A DNA stretch of 64,000 nucleotides from NCBI RefSeq assembly GCF_018397995.1, contig NZ_BBQH01000023.1:1-64000 (forward strand), read 5' to 3'. Of this stretch, positions 42,192 to 51,038 are shown piece by piece. The translations under genes were made by a program, and so were the position numbers. The notes below the pieces were generated by a model that had not been told where the DNA came from, made no database searches, and worked only from the letters and a program-made list of their open reading frames with translations. The stretch comes from Rhizomonospora bruguierae. Its GTDB lineage: Bacteria > Actinomycetota > Actinomycetes > Mycobacteriales > Micromonosporaceae. Positions within the stretch are counted from its first letter, which is position 1. The number at the start of each line of letters is the position of its first letter.

Positions 42192-43688
42192 TCAGGACAG
42201 GGTCAGGGTGAGGGTCGCGGCGTAGTCGCCCGCCGTGGCGGACGCCGGCACACCGAGGTTGAGTTCGGCACCGCAGGCGAAGACGCCGTTGCTGGCCCCG
42301 GCCGCGGAGGTGCACAGGGCACGGGCCTCGCCGAGACCGGCGCCGGGAGCGGCGGCCGCCCCCGGGGTGACGGCACCGGTGGTGCCGCCGAGCGGGTCGT
42401 TGACCACGCTCGCCGTCGGGGTCCAGCCGAGATAGTTCCCGGCGATGACGCCGCCGCCGGCCGAGGTGAAGTCGGAGACCTGGCCGACCAGGCTCCACCC
42501 GGTGCCGGTGCCCCGCAGGTCGGCCACCGTGGCCGTGTTCAGCGGGGCTTTGGCGTACTCACCCTTGCCGACCGCCGGCAGTGCGACGTTCGCACCGGCA
42601 ACGCTCAGGGTGAGCGGGCCGCCGGTCACGGTGCCCGTGATCCGCTGCTGGGCCGTGTTCCCGCCGCCACCCGCACTGCTGAAGGTGATCGGGGTGAACG
42701 TGTCCTGGCTGCGGTCGGCGGAGCCGCGGGCGGCAAAGGTGATCACGTAGCACTGCACCCGGGTGCAGTCCACCTCGTTGCCGTTGCGGTCGGTGTAGAC
42801 GGCGCTGATCGGCAGCGTGGTGCTGAAGCTGCCATCGGCGGCCATCCGGTCCCGGGCATCGGTCGGCTCGTTGGTCTTGCTCACCCACTTGGTGACCTGG
42901 AGCACGCCGGCGTTGGTCCAGTGCTCGTCGACCTTCGGGCCGAACGAGACGTAGATGCCCGCCGCGTCGTTGGCCTCCGGGTCGAAGCCGGTGCCGTGCA
43001 CGGCGATCGTCGCGCCGGCCGGGTCGACGCCCTGGGCCGGGTTGGCGGTCACCGCCGGCGCGGCCGGCGCGGTGCCGCCCGTGCCGAAGGTGAACGAGAC
43101 CGGGTCGAGCGCGTCACCCGGGGCGTAGAAACCATTGAACGCGCTGGCCCCCTGGGTGGTGAGCACCGCGGCCAGGTTGCTGCCGGTCACCGTGTTGCCG
43201 CTGGTGGCCGGGCTGCCCGTGAGGGTGGCGATGGTGGCCTGCTTCACCGAGACCGGATCGGTCATCGTCGTGTCCAGGTCGACGTCCGCCTTCAGCGAGG
43301 CGGTGCCGCCGGAGATGGCGATCGTCGGGTTGGCCAGCGTGATGGTGAACAGGTGCGCGGGGTAGGAGAAGACCACCGTGCCACCGTAGGTGGCATTGGT
43401 CGTGCCACCGCCGGCGTCGTGCGAGCCACCGGTCGACGGGAAGGTGAAGGTCCCGTCGGCGTTGATGGCGGCACCGTTGCTGACCGCGATCGGCGGGTTC
43501 CCGTCGCCGGTCTTGACGTACGCGCGGAAGCTCGCCTTGAACCCCCAGGTGAGGCTGCCACCGGTGATGTCGGCCTCGGCCGCCGAGGCGGGGCCGGCGC
43601 CCACGAGCGCGCTCGACGCGCCGAGGGCGAGTACCGCCATCCAGCGCGTCGACCGGTGCCGGCGGGCACCGGCTCTGGATCTGAGCAT
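42192..43688 (-). CDS. htaA: HtaA-domain haem-binding surface protein with Ig/neocarzinostatin-like domain
   Basis: A 498-residue secreted protein. Signal peptide (RWMAVLALGASSALVGAGPA, ending ASA). The HtaA domain spans residues about 40-205 (GGSLTWGFKASFRAYVKTGD, TVVFSYPAHLFTITLANPTI), with tyrosines available as haem ligands. A neocarzinostatin-like domain follows (VAVHGTGF-type, IYVSFGPKVDEHW, NEVDCTRVQCYVITFAARGS). A C-terminal beta domain may be WxL-like. No C-terminal anchor is seen, so the two downstream proteins may retain it. An iron box lies just upstream. ATG 43688 has AAGGAAG upstream. Confidence 0.88.
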   Translation of the reverse strand: MLRSRAGARRHRSTRWMAVLALGASSALVGAGPASAAEADITGGSLTWGFKASFRAYVKTGDGNPPIAVSNGAAINADGTFTFPSTGGSHDAGGGTTNATYGGTVVFSYPAHLFTITLANPTIAISGGTASLKADVDLDTTMTDPVSVKQATIATLTGSPATSGNTVTGSNLAAVLTTQGASAFNGFYAPGDALDPVSFTFGTGGTAPAAPAVTANPAQGVDPAGATIAVHGTGFDPEANDAAGIYVSFGPKVDEHWTNAGVLQVTKWVSKTNEPTDARDRMAADGSFSTTLPISAVYTDRNGNEVDCTRVQCYVITFAARGSADRSQDTFTPITFSSAGGGGNTAQQRITGTVTGGPLTLSVAGANVALPAVGKGEYAKAPLNTATVADLRGTGTGWSLVGQVSDFTSAGGGVIAGNYLGWTPTASVVNDPLGGTTGAVTPGAAAAPGAGLGEARALCTSAAGASNGVFACGAELNLGVPASATAGDYAATLTLTLS

Positions 43689-43723
43689 GCTGCTTCCTTT
43701 CGAGACAGTGACAGGAGGAAGCC

Positions 43724-43742
43724 ATAGGTTAGGCAAACCTAA
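43724..43742 (-). promoter_or_regulatory. Iron box upstream of htaA
   Basis: ATAGGTTAGGCAAACCTAA matches the 19-bp IdeR/DtxR consensus at 17 positions, 36 bp upstream of the htaA ATG. Iron-repressed expression of the htaA run is expected. Confidence 0.85.
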
Positions 43743-43814
43743 CAAGGATGTGTCATCCTCAGGGCGTCCGGATTCTCGGGCCGAAGGGGCCCTTGCGGTT
43801 TGCCGCGCACTCAC

Positions 43815-43833
43815 TTAGGTTAGCCAAACCTAA
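43815..43833 (+). promoter_or_regulatory. Iron box upstream of the hmu operon
   Basis: TTAGGTTAGCCAAACCTAA matches the IdeR/DtxR consensus at 17 of 19 positions with near-perfect dyad symmetry. It lies 52 bp before the first gene of the plus-strand haem operon. The two boxes are 72 bp apart, so the divergent operons each have their own site. Confidence 0.88.
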
Positions 43834-43885
43834 GTGGCTGCTTCCGGTCGGGTCCGCCGACCGCCAATGTCGTGTGAGGAGCCCG

Positions 43886-44689
43886 ATGCGAGCGCGGCAC
43901 TGCGCCATCCTGGCCGCGGCCCTGGCCACCGCGGCTGTCGTCGCCGTCCCGGTGCCGGCGGCCGCCGGCACCGGCCGCGGTGCCGGCGGCCAGACCCTGA
44001 CCGTCACCCCGAGCACCGGCCTGAGCAGGTCGGGCGCGACCGTCTCCATCTCCGGCCGGGGGTACGACGTCACCAAGGGCATCTATGTCGCGTACTGCGT
44101 GGACAACGGGGCCGGCGCGGTCCCGACCCCGTGCGGTGGCGGCGCCGACACGAGCGGCAGCCTCGGCGCCTCGCACTGGATCTCGTCGAACCCGCCCTCC
44201 TATGGCGAGGGTCTGGCCGAGCCGTACGGCGCCGGTGGATCGTTCTCGGTGACCTTGAAGGTGACCACCACCATCGGCGACGTCGACTGCACCGTCCGCC
44301 GCTGCGCGGTCGTCACCCGCGCCGACCACACCCGCACGTCCGACCGCACCCAGGACGTCCGGGTACCGATCACCTTCGCCACGGCCGGCACCCCGACCAA
44401 GGCCAAGCCGGCACCGGCGACCACCACGACCACGCCGAAGACCACCACCCGCAGCACCCCGCCCCCGTCCACCTCGGCCGCGGCACCACCCGCCGCGGGC
44501 GAGCCGCCGGCCACGGATGCCGGCGCCGCGCCGACGATCGCCGCCGCCAGCGAACTCCACGTCACCCGGGTCAGCGACGCCTCCGGCGCCGGACGCGGCT
44601 GGACGCTCGGGCTGGCCGCCCTCGGGCTGGCCATGGTGGCACTGATCGGCCTCGGCCGGTGGCGGCGGCGCCGCGGTGCCACCCGATGA
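43886..44689 (+). CDS. Membrane-anchored neocarzinostatin-like surface protein, haem operon
   Basis: A 267-residue protein: signal peptide (MRARHCAILAAALATAAVVA), one neocarzinostatin-type beta domain with two disulfide-type Cys pairs (YVAYCVDNGAGAVPTPCGGG; VDCTRRC-like VDCTVRRCAVVTRADHTR). A Thr/Pro/Ala-rich stalk follows (about residues 175-225), then a C-terminal membrane helix (GLAALGLAMVALIGLGRW) and Arg-rich tail. The beta domain is related to the middle domain of the adjacent HtaA. It is likely a wall-spanning receptor that passes haem to HmuT. ATG 43886 follows GAGGAG. Confidence 0.8.
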   Translation: MRARHCAILAAALATAAVVAVPVPAAAGTGRGAGGQTLTVTPSTGLSRSGATVSISGRGYDVTKGIYVAYCVDNGAGAVPTPCGGGADTSGSLGASHWISSNPPSYGEGLAEPYGAGGSFSVTLKVTTTIGDVDCTVRRCAVVTRADHTRTSDRTQDVRVPITFATAGTPTKAKPAPATTTTTPKTTTRSTPPPSTSAAAPPAAGEPPATDAGAAPTIAAASELHVTRVSDASGAGRGWTLGLAALGLAMVALIGLGRWRRRRGATR

Positions 44690-45741
44690 CCCGCCCGCAC
44701 CGGGCCCACCGCGTGACCAGCCGCCGGCCGCTCCGACTCCCGCTGCTCATGCTGCTCGCGTCGGCCGCCCTCGTGGCCACCGGATGCTCCGCACCGGGCG
44801 CGGCGTCGAAGTCAACCGCCGGCTGCGGGCCGACCACCGCCACCATGGACAGCACCGACATCGAGCCGCTGCGCCCGGCGCCGGCGCCCGCCCTGCCGGC
44901 CACCGTGCACTCCAGCGACGGCCGGACGGTGACCGTCACCGACGCCAGCCGGATCCTCCCGGTCAACCTCTACGGGTCGATCGCTGAGATCGTCTTCAGC
45001 CTCGGCCTCGGCGACAACGTCATCGGCCGGGACACCTCGACCACCTTCCCCGCCGCCGCGCACCTGCCCGTGGTCACCCCGGCCGGACACGACCTCTCCG
45101 CCGAGGCGATACTCAAACTCAACCCGAGCGTGGTGCTCGCGGACGACAGCATCGGACCACCCGAGGTGCTGCGGCAGTTGCAGAAGTCCGGCATTCCGGT
45201 GGTGCTCGTCCAGGCCGAGCAGACCCTCGACGCCGTACCGGGACACATCCGCGCGATCGCCGCGGCGCTTGGCGTGCCCGCCGCCGGCGAACAGCTCGTG
45301 ACCCGGGTCGAGGGCGAGATCACCGCCGCTCGACGTACCGCGCCTGAGGGCAAGGCACCGCGGATCGCGTTCCTCTACCTGCGCGGCACCGCCGGGGTCT
45401 ACCTGATCGGCGGCCGCGGCGCCGGCTCCGACGCGATGATCGAGGCGATCGGCGGCATCGACGCCGGCAGCGCCGCCGGCCTGGCCAAGTTCCGCCCGCT
45501 GACCAGCGAGGGACTCATCAACGCGGCACCGGACGTGATCCTGGTGATGAGCGAAGGGCTCGCCTCCGTCGGCGGGGTCGACGGCCTGGTGAAACTGCCC
45601 GGCGTCGCGCAGACCCCGGCCGGGGCGAACCGGCGCGTCGTCGACATGGACGACGGCGCCCTGCTCAACTTCGGTGCCCGCTCCGGCCGGGCGGTTCAGG
45701 CCCTGGCCCGCGCCGTCTACTCCTGCGAGGACCCGTCGTGA
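44686..45741 (+). CDS. hmuT: Haem ABC importer substrate-binding lipoprotein HmuT
   Basis: A 351-residue protein. Lipobox LVATGC gives a lipoprotein. Periplasmic-binding-like class III fold: ILPVNLYGSIAEIVFSLGLG, AEAILKLNPSVVLADDS, then ARIAFLYLRGTAGVYLIGGR. The Tyr in GVYLIGG is at the expected haem-ligand position of HmuT. It binds haem delivered by surface proteins and hands it to HmuUV. ATG 44686 overlaps the preceding stop. Confidence 0.92.
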   Translation: MTRPHRAHRVTSRRPLRLPLLMLLASAALVATGCSAPGAASKSTAGCGPTTATMDSTDIEPLRPAPAPALPATVHSSDGRTVTVTDASRILPVNLYGSIAEIVFSLGLGDNVIGRDTSTTFPAAAHLPVVTPAGHDLSAEAILKLNPSVVLADDSIGPPEVLRQLQKSGIPVVLVQAEQTLDAVPGHIRAIAAALGVPAAGEQLVTRVEGEITAARRTAPEGKAPRIAFLYLRGTAGVYLIGGRGAGSDAMIEAIGGIDAGSAAGLAKFRPLTSEGLINAAPDVILVMSEGLASVGGVDGLVKLPGVAQTPAGANRRVVDMDDGALLNFGARSGRAVQALARAVYSCEDPS

Positions 45742-46823
45742 CCGCGGTGCAGGCCCGCCCCGCACCCGCCCCCGACACCGTCCGGCCCAAGGGCCGGCGC
45801 GGGCCAGTGCTGCTGGCCGGACTCGGCGTCACCCTGCTGTTGGTCGTCCTGCTGGCGGCCGGACGCGGCCAGGTGGACATCTCCCCCGCCGAGGTGATCG
45901 GCTCCGTGCTGCACCGCCTCGGCCTGGACATCGGTCCGCTGCCGTCGGCCGTGCAGGGCGAGAACGCCCTCTGGATCGTCCGCTTCCCCCGGGTGCTGCT
46001 GGCGGCCATCGTCGGCGCCGCCCTCGGCTGCGCCGGCGCCGTCATGCAGGGCGTCTTCGGCAACCCGCTCGCCGAGCCCGGGGTCATCGGGGTCTCCGCC
46101 GGCGCGGCCGTCGGCGCCGCCCTGGCCATCGTCACCGGTGTCACCGTCCTGGGCGGGTGGACCGTGCCGCTGGCCGCCTTCGCCGGCGGCCTCGCCACCA
46201 CCTACCTGGTCTACGTGCTGGCCCGTTCCGGGGGCCGGACCGAGGTGGTGACCCTGGTCCTGACCGGCGTCGCCGTCAACGCCGTGGCCGGCGCGGTGAT
46301 CGGGCTGCTCATGTTCGTCACCGACCAGTCGGGTGTGCAGGCCATCGCCTTCTGGAACCTCGGCAGCCTCGCCCAGGCCACCTGGTCGGCCGTCAGCCTC
46401 GCCGCGCCGTGCCTGCTGGTCGGGCTCGCCGTCGCCCACGCCGACGCCCGCCGGCTCGACCTGCTCGCCCTCGGCGAACCCGCCGCCCGGCACCTCGGCG
46501 TCCACGTGGAACGCCTGCGGATCCGCATGATCGTCATCACCGCGCTGCTCGGCGCCGCCGCGGTCGCCTTCACCGGCGTCATCAGCTTCGTCGGACTGGT
46601 GATCCCACACCTGATCCGGATGATCGCCGGACCGGGGCACCGGGTGCTGCTGATCGCCAGCGCGCTCGGCGGGGCCATCGTGGTGATCACCGCCGACCTC
46701 GCCGCGCGCACCCTCGTCGAGCACCAGGAACTGCCCCTCGGCGTGCTCACCGCGGTGATCGGCGGGCCGGCGTTCTTCTGGCTGCTGCGCCGCACCCGCA
46801 ACCGGGCCGGAGGCTGGGGATGA
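45738..46823 (+). CDS. hmuU: Haem ABC importer permease HmuU (FecCD family)
   Basis: A 361-residue permease with about ten transmembrane helices. FecCD hallmarks: LWIVRFPRVLLAAIVGAALG, GAVMQGVFGNPLAEPGVIGV and AAAVAFTGVISFVGLVIPHL, with RMIAGPGHRVLLIASALGGA near the end. GTG start overlapping hmuT stop (GTGA). It forms the channel for haem. Confidence 0.94.
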   Translation: MTAVQARPAPAPDTVRPKGRRGPVLLAGLGVTLLLVVLLAAGRGQVDISPAEVIGSVLHRLGLDIGPLPSAVQGENALWIVRFPRVLLAAIVGAALGCAGAVMQGVFGNPLAEPGVIGVSAGAAVGAALAIVTGVTVLGGWTVPLAAFAGGLATTYLVYVLARSGGRTEVVTLVLTGVAVNAVAGAVIGLLMFVTDQSGVQAIAFWNLGSLAQATWSAVSLAAPCLLVGLAVAHADARRLDLLALGEPAARHLGVHVERLRIRMIVITALLGAAAVAFTGVISFVGLVIPHLIRMIAGPGHRVLLIASALGGAIVVITADLAARTLVEHQELPLGVLTAVIGGPAFFWLLRRTRNRAGGWG

Positions 46824-47704
46824 GCCGGCTCGCGATCGGCCGCCTGCGTACGCTGCGTCCGTTCGCCGCGACCCGCACGCCGCAGCCGGTGCCGGCCGGG
46901 CACCCCCGCGTCCGGGTCGTCGGGCTGCGGGTCGAACGCGCCGGCCGGGTCGTGCTCGACCAGATCGACCTGCGGGTACGCGCCGGTGAAGTGCACGCCC
47001 TGGTCGGGCCCAACGGGGCCGGGAAGTCGACCCTGCTCGCCGCGATCAGCGGCGACCTTCCGGCCGCGGCCGGCCGGGTCGAGGTCGACGGGCTGCCCCA
47101 GCAGTCGTGGAGCCCCGTGGAACTGGCGTGGCGACGGGCCGTGCTCACCCAGCGCAACACCCTCAGCTTCCCGTTCACCGTCGACGAGGTGGTCCGGATG
47201 GGCCGGGCACCGTGGGCCGGACGCCCCGAGCAGGAACACGACGACGCGGTCGTCACCGACGCGCTCCAGCGCTGCGACATCGCCCGCTTCGCCGCCCGGC
47301 CATACCCCGCGCTCTCCGGTGGCGAGCAGGCCCGGGCCGCGCTGGCCCGGGTCCTGGCGCAGCGGGCCACCACGCTGCTGCTCGACGAGCCGACCGCCGC
47401 CCTCGACCTGCGCCACCAGGAACTGGTCATGCGGATCGCCAGGCAACGGGCGCGGGCCGGCGACGCCGTGGTCATCGTGCTGCACGACCTGGCCCTGGCC
47501 GGGGCGTACGCGGACACGGTCACCCTGATCGCCGACGGTCGGGTACGCGCCGCCGGTCCCCCGGACGTGGTCCTCACCGCCCCGCTGCTGAGCGAGGTCT
47601 ACCGGCACGACATCGAGGTCGTCCCGCACCCACGCACCGAACTACCGCTGATCGTCCCCAACCGCAGCCGGCCCGACCGTTCGCATGTTGGCAAGGAGAA
47701 ATAG
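46820..47704 (+). CDS. hmuV: Haem ABC importer ATPase HmuV
   Basis: A 294-residue ATPase: Walker A GPNGAGKST, signature LSGGEQAR, Walker B LLLDEP, H-loop VIVLHDLALA. About 30 extra N-terminal residues precede the ABC domain (SRLAIGRLRTLRPFAATRTP). ATG 46820 overlaps hmuU stop (ATGA). It powers haem import with HmuTU. Confidence 0.94.
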   Translation: MSRLAIGRLRTLRPFAATRTPQPVPAGHPRVRVVGLRVERAGRVVLDQIDLRVRAGEVHALVGPNGAGKSTLLAAISGDLPAAAGRVEVDGLPQQSWSPVELAWRRAVLTQRNTLSFPFTVDEVVRMGRAPWAGRPEQEHDDAVVTDALQRCDIARFAARPYPALSGGEQARAALARVLAQRATTLLLDEPTAALDLRHQELVMRIARQRARAGDAVVIVLHDLALAGAYADTVTLIADGRVRAAGPPDVVLTAPLLSEVYRHDIEVVPHPRTELPLIVPNRSRPDRSHVGKEK

Positions 47705-47707
47705 CAG

Positions 47708-48373
47708 ATGAACCCACCCGACACCGGATTTTCGGCCCGGTTACGCGCCGAGACCCGCGAGGCGCACCAGACGGCCGAGTCCCAGCGGTACGTCTCCGCG
47801 CTCACCGCCGGCGAACTCGACGTCGCCGGCTACGCCACCCTCGTGGTCCAGCATCACGTGATCTACGAGGCCCTGGAGGGCGTCGCCGGGACGATGCGGG
47901 ACGACCCGCTGGCCGGCCCGTTCGTCGACGACGCGCTGACCCGGCTGCCCGCACTCGCCAGGGACCTACGGTTCCTGCTCGGACCCGAATGGCGCCAGCG
48001 GATCGAGCCGACCCCGGCCACGGCCGCCTACGCCGCACGCATCAACGCGGTCTGCGCCGGATCGGCCGAACGGTTCATCGCCCACCACTACACCCGCTAC
48101 CTCGGCGACCTCTCCGGCGGACGACACATCGGACGGTGCGTCGTCCGGCACTACGGGGTCACCGGCGACGCCGGGGCGGCGTTCTACACCTTCGACCGGA
48201 TCACCGACCCGAAGTCGTACAAGGACGCCTACCGGGCCAGGCTGGACGCGCTCGCGCTCGACGAGGCCGGCCGCGCTGCCCTGCGCGACGAAGTCCTCGT
48301 GGCGTACGGGCACAACACCGCGGTCTTCACCGACCTGAGCCGGCTGGTCCCCACAGCGGGCGAGGCCGCATGA
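47708..48373 (+). CDS. hmuO: Haem oxygenase HmuO
   Basis: A 221-residue haem oxygenase. The proximal His lies in RAETREAHQTAES. The distal-helix glycine motif is GDLSGGRHIG, and other conserved residues are in HHYTRYL and YKDAYRARLD. It opens imported haem to biliverdin, CO and Fe2+. ATG 47708 follows AAGGAG near the end of hmuV, so it is the same transcript. Confidence 0.95.
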   Translation: MNPPDTGFSARLRAETREAHQTAESQRYVSALTAGELDVAGYATLVVQHHVIYEALEGVAGTMRDDPLAGPFVDDALTRLPALARDLRFLLGPEWRQRIEPTPATAAYAARINAVCAGSAERFIAHHYTRYLGDLSGGRHIGRCVVRHYGVTGDAGAAFYTFDRITDPKSYKDAYRARLDALALDEAGRAALRDEVLVAYGHNTAVFTDLSRLVPTAGEAA

Positions 48374-48675
48374 GCGCCGGGTTCCCGCCCGAGGTGGTCG
48401 CCGCGGTCAGCCGGCACATGAACGACGATCACGCCGAGGACGCGCTGCTCATCTGCCGTACCCTGGGCGGCCAGCCGGCCGCCACCCGGGCCCGGACCAC
48501 CGGCCTGGACGCCGACGGCATCGACTTCGCGGTCACCGTCGACGGCACCGAGGTGCCGGTACGCGTCCCGTTCGCGGCCAGGCTCACCGAGCGGGCGCAG
48601 ATCCGCCGAGAGGTGGTGCGCATGTATCAGGATGCCTGCGACGAACTCGGGCTCCCACCTCGGTCGGCCGGCTGA
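48370..48675 (+). CDS. Stand-alone DUF2470 domain protein, end of haem operon
   Basis: A 101-residue single-domain protein. VVAAVSRHMNDDHAEDALLI carries the DUF2470 HMNDDHAED pattern, and the C-terminus is EVVRMYQDACDELGL. It overlaps the haem oxygenase stop (ATGA), suggesting it helps haem handling or degradation. It lacks the split-barrel half seen in HugZ. It converges with the methyltransferase gene, only nine bases apart, with no terminator visible. Confidence 0.85.
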   Translation: MSAGFPPEVVAAVSRHMNDDHAEDALLICRTLGGQPAATRARTTGLDADGIDFAVTVDGTEVPVRVPFAARLTERAQIRREVVRMYQDACDELGLPPRSAG

Positions 48676-48684
48676 CGCTCTGTC

Positions 48685-49440
48685 TCAGCTGCTCAAGGCT
48701 TGGCGCGGCGAATGAGCCGGTGCGACGGCGTGGGCGGTGATTGCGATGTTCCAGGGAACGACCCGGCCATCGCTCGGTTCCGGCTGCCAGGGCCGCATGT
48801 TGGTATCCAACTCGTGGACCGCGGTCAGGCGGAGGCCGGGTTGCGCGAGGAACGCTCCGAGGAATGTTGCCAGCGTGAGGTAGCGGACGCCGACTCGGCT
48901 GCGCATCGGGTACGTGCCGGTGGGGTCACGGTGGATCCGTTCGTCGCCGTAGCCGGCTCTGAGGCATGCTTCCCGGTCGGCGGTCTCGGCGCGCCGGTCA
49001 CAGAACGCTCCGACGTAGGCCGGGTGCACGCCGAGGTAGATAAGCCGGCCGCCGGGCCGCAGGACACGCGCCGCTTCCGCGACGGCGGCGGGGAAGTCGT
49101 CCACGTCGGTGTGGACGAAGGTCATGACCGCGGTGGTGATCGAGGCGGTCGCTATCGGTAGCCTCCGTGCGTCCGCCCGGATAAGGCGGGGGTTACGGCT
49201 TGCGGCTATCCGGAGTTGGTCGGCGGACACGTCAACGCCGATGGCCCGGTAGCCCTTTTCCGCTACCGCACCGAAGTGCAGTCCGGTGCCGCAGCCAATG
49301 TCCGCATAGGTGGAATCGGCGGGGTCTGCCGGGCCGAGAAGGCGGGCCAGCAGTCCTGCCGAACCCTGTGCGTCGCCGTAGGCATGGAACGTCGTGTCGT
49401 ACCAGCCGGCATGACCGTCATAGCGGACGTCCACTATCAT
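48685..49440 (-). CDS. Class I SAM-dependent methyltransferase
   Basis: A 251-residue protein with the SAM-binding motif I YADIGCGTGLHFGAVA, motif II IGVDVSADQL, and the post-motif AARVLRPGGRLIYLGVHPAY. It is a Methyltransf_11-type enzyme; the substrate is unknown. It starts at ATG 49440, 92 bp after hycE ends on the same strand, so it has no evident partner. Confidence 0.88.
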   Translation of the reverse strand: MIVDVRYDGHAGWYDTTFHAYGDAQGSAGLLARLLGPADPADSTYADIGCGTGLHFGAVAEKGYRAIGVDVSADQLRIAASRNPRLIRADARRLPIATASITTAVMTFVHTDVDDFPAAVAEAARVLRPGGRLIYLGVHPAYVGAFCDRRAETADREACLRAGYGDERIHRDPTGTYPMRSRVGVRYLTLATFLGAFLAQPGLRLTAVHELDTNMRPWQPEPSDGRVVPWNIAITAHAVAPAHSPRQALSS

Positions 49441-49532
49441 CCAGCCATTTTGGCCCCGTCATCTGACGCGGGCGACCTCAGACACGGACGGATGATGCCC
49501 GCCCCGGCGCGGCCGCCCCGCCCGGCGGCGGG

Positions 49533-51038
49533 TCACAGGTCGTTTCCGGCGTAGGAGAGGTTGAAGCTTTTGTTGGTGAGGGGGAAGTCCGGGACGATCG
49601 TGTCGGCGAGCGCGACGGGCAGGGCGGGCCAGTTGAAGAATGACGGGTCGACGATCTTGGCCCGGGTGAGGATGCCGTCCGGGTTCAGTTCGACGCGGTG
49701 GGTGATGGTGCCGCGCCAGCCTTCGACGATGCCCACGCCGGTCGCCCGGTGCCCGGGGGCCGACAGGATGCGCTCGTCGGTTGCCGGGTCGGCGGTGAGG
49801 GTGGGCAGGAGTGCGGTGAGGATCGCCGCGGAGGTGCGGACTTCGTCGGCGCGGACGAGGAAGCGGGCGAGCACGTCACCGTCGGCGTGCACGGGGATGG
49901 TGAGGCCGTCGAGGTGGGTGTGGGGGTGCGCGTGGCGGGCGTCGAACGGGAGGCCACTGGCTCGGGCGACGTAGCCGAGGGTGCCGATGTCGGCGGCGTT
50001 CTGCCGGCCGAGGACGGCGGTGCCGGTGAGCCGGTCGCGGACGACGGTGTGGCGTAGGGCGAGGTCCACGACGCTGGCGATGTCGTCGGCGATCGCCTGG
50101 ATGGTGGCGGGGTCGGGCACGGTGTGCAGGCGGGCGCCGCCGGGGAAGACGCCCCCGCGTAGCAGCCGGTGTCCGGTGGTGGCGTGGTTGAGGCGCAGGA
50201 GTTGTTCGCGGATGCGTTGGGCATGGGTGTTGGCGATGCCGTAGCCGACGTCGTTGCAGATGGCACCGATGTCGGCGATGTGGTTGTGCAGGCGTTCCAG
50301 TTCCAGCAGGGCGGCGCGGGCGCGTTGGGCGGGCGGGGGGACGGCGATGGTGAGGGCGTCCTCGACGGCGAGGCAGTGGGCGAGGGCGTGCGCGACGGCG
50401 GTGTCGCCGCTGACTCGTTCGGCGAGGGCCGTTCGCTGCCCGGCGGGGTGGCCTTCGAAGAGCTTCTCGATGCCTTTGTGGACGTACCAGAGGCGCGCCT
50501 TGAGTTTGAGGATGGTTTCCCCGACGACGGAGAACCGGAAGTGGCCGGGCTCGATCAGTCCGGCGTGGACCGGGCCGACCGGGATCTCGTAGACACCGGG
50601 GCCTTGGACGGTGACGAACGGGAACGGCTCGGACGCGGCCAGGGGTGGGCGGGGTGCGGCGTCGGCGCGCATCGGGTACCAGCCGGCGGGCCAGTGGGGG
50701 TGGCGTACCAGGCGGCGCGGCAGCGGGTGGTTCTCGGGGCGGACGCCGTACAGGTCGTGCATCTCGCGCTCGAAGCGGCTGGCCGGGAAGGACAGGGCGG
50801 CGAGGCTGGGCACGGTGGGGCGGTCGGGGTCGACGCGCAGGTGCAGTTCGGTGCGCCGGTCGGGCGGGCCCGCGGTGAACAGGTAGACGATCCGGATAGC
50901 GTCCGGGTCGTGGTGCGCGGCGACCAGGGCGAGCCGGGCGCCGTCGGCGAGGAGTTGACCGGCCTGCTCGGCGAGCCGGTCGGCGGTGATGGTGACGACG
51001 GTGGCCGGCGGCACGACGCGTTGGCTGGTCATGGTCAT
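49533..51038 (-). CDS. hycE: HycE/NuoCD-like large subunit without nickel cysteines
   Basis: A 501-residue fusion. N-terminal NuoC/30-kDa domain (SFPASRFEREMHDLYGVRPE), then a group-4-hydrogenase/NuoD-like large subunit (VYEIPVGPVHAGLIEPGHFR, LWYVHKGIEKLFEGH, HNHIADIGAICNDVGYG). The two CxxC motifs that bind Ni-Fe in true hydrogenases are absent. The N-terminal site reads ERVSGDTAVAHALAHC, and the C-terminal end is KSFNLSYAGNDL. It therefore cannot hold a normal NiFe centre. Order matches Rv0087 of the Rv0081-Rv0087 locus. ATG 51038 overlaps the previous stop. Confidence 0.9.
   Translation of the reverse strand: MTMTSQRVVPPATVVTITADRLAEQAGQLLADGARLALVAAHHDPDAIRIVYLFTAGPPDRRTELHLRVDPDRPTVPSLAALSFPASRFEREMHDLYGVRPENHPLPRRLVRHPHWPAGWYPMRADAAPRPPLAASEPFPFVTVQGPGVYEIPVGPVHAGLIEPGHFRFSVVGETILKLKARLWYVHKGIEKLFEGHPAGQRTALAERVSGDTAVAHALAHCLAVEDALTIAVPPPAQRARAALLELERLHNHIADIGAICNDVGYGIANTHAQRIREQLLRLNHATTGHRLLRGGVFPGGARLHTVPDPATIQAIADDIASVVDLALRHTVVRDRLTGTAVLGRQNAADIGTLGYVARASGLPFDARHAHPHTHLDGLTIPVHADGDVLARFLVRADEVRTSAAILTALLPTLTADPATDERILSAPGHRATGVGIVEGWRGTITHRVELNPDGILTRAKIVDPSFFNWPALPVALADTIVPDFPLTNKSFNLSYAGNDL

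Noticed and set aside
49533-51038. True group-4 NiFe hydrogenase (formate hydrogenlyase)
   Set aside because: The large subunit lacks both CxxC motifs needed for the Ni-Fe centre, and no maturation genes are present in the window.
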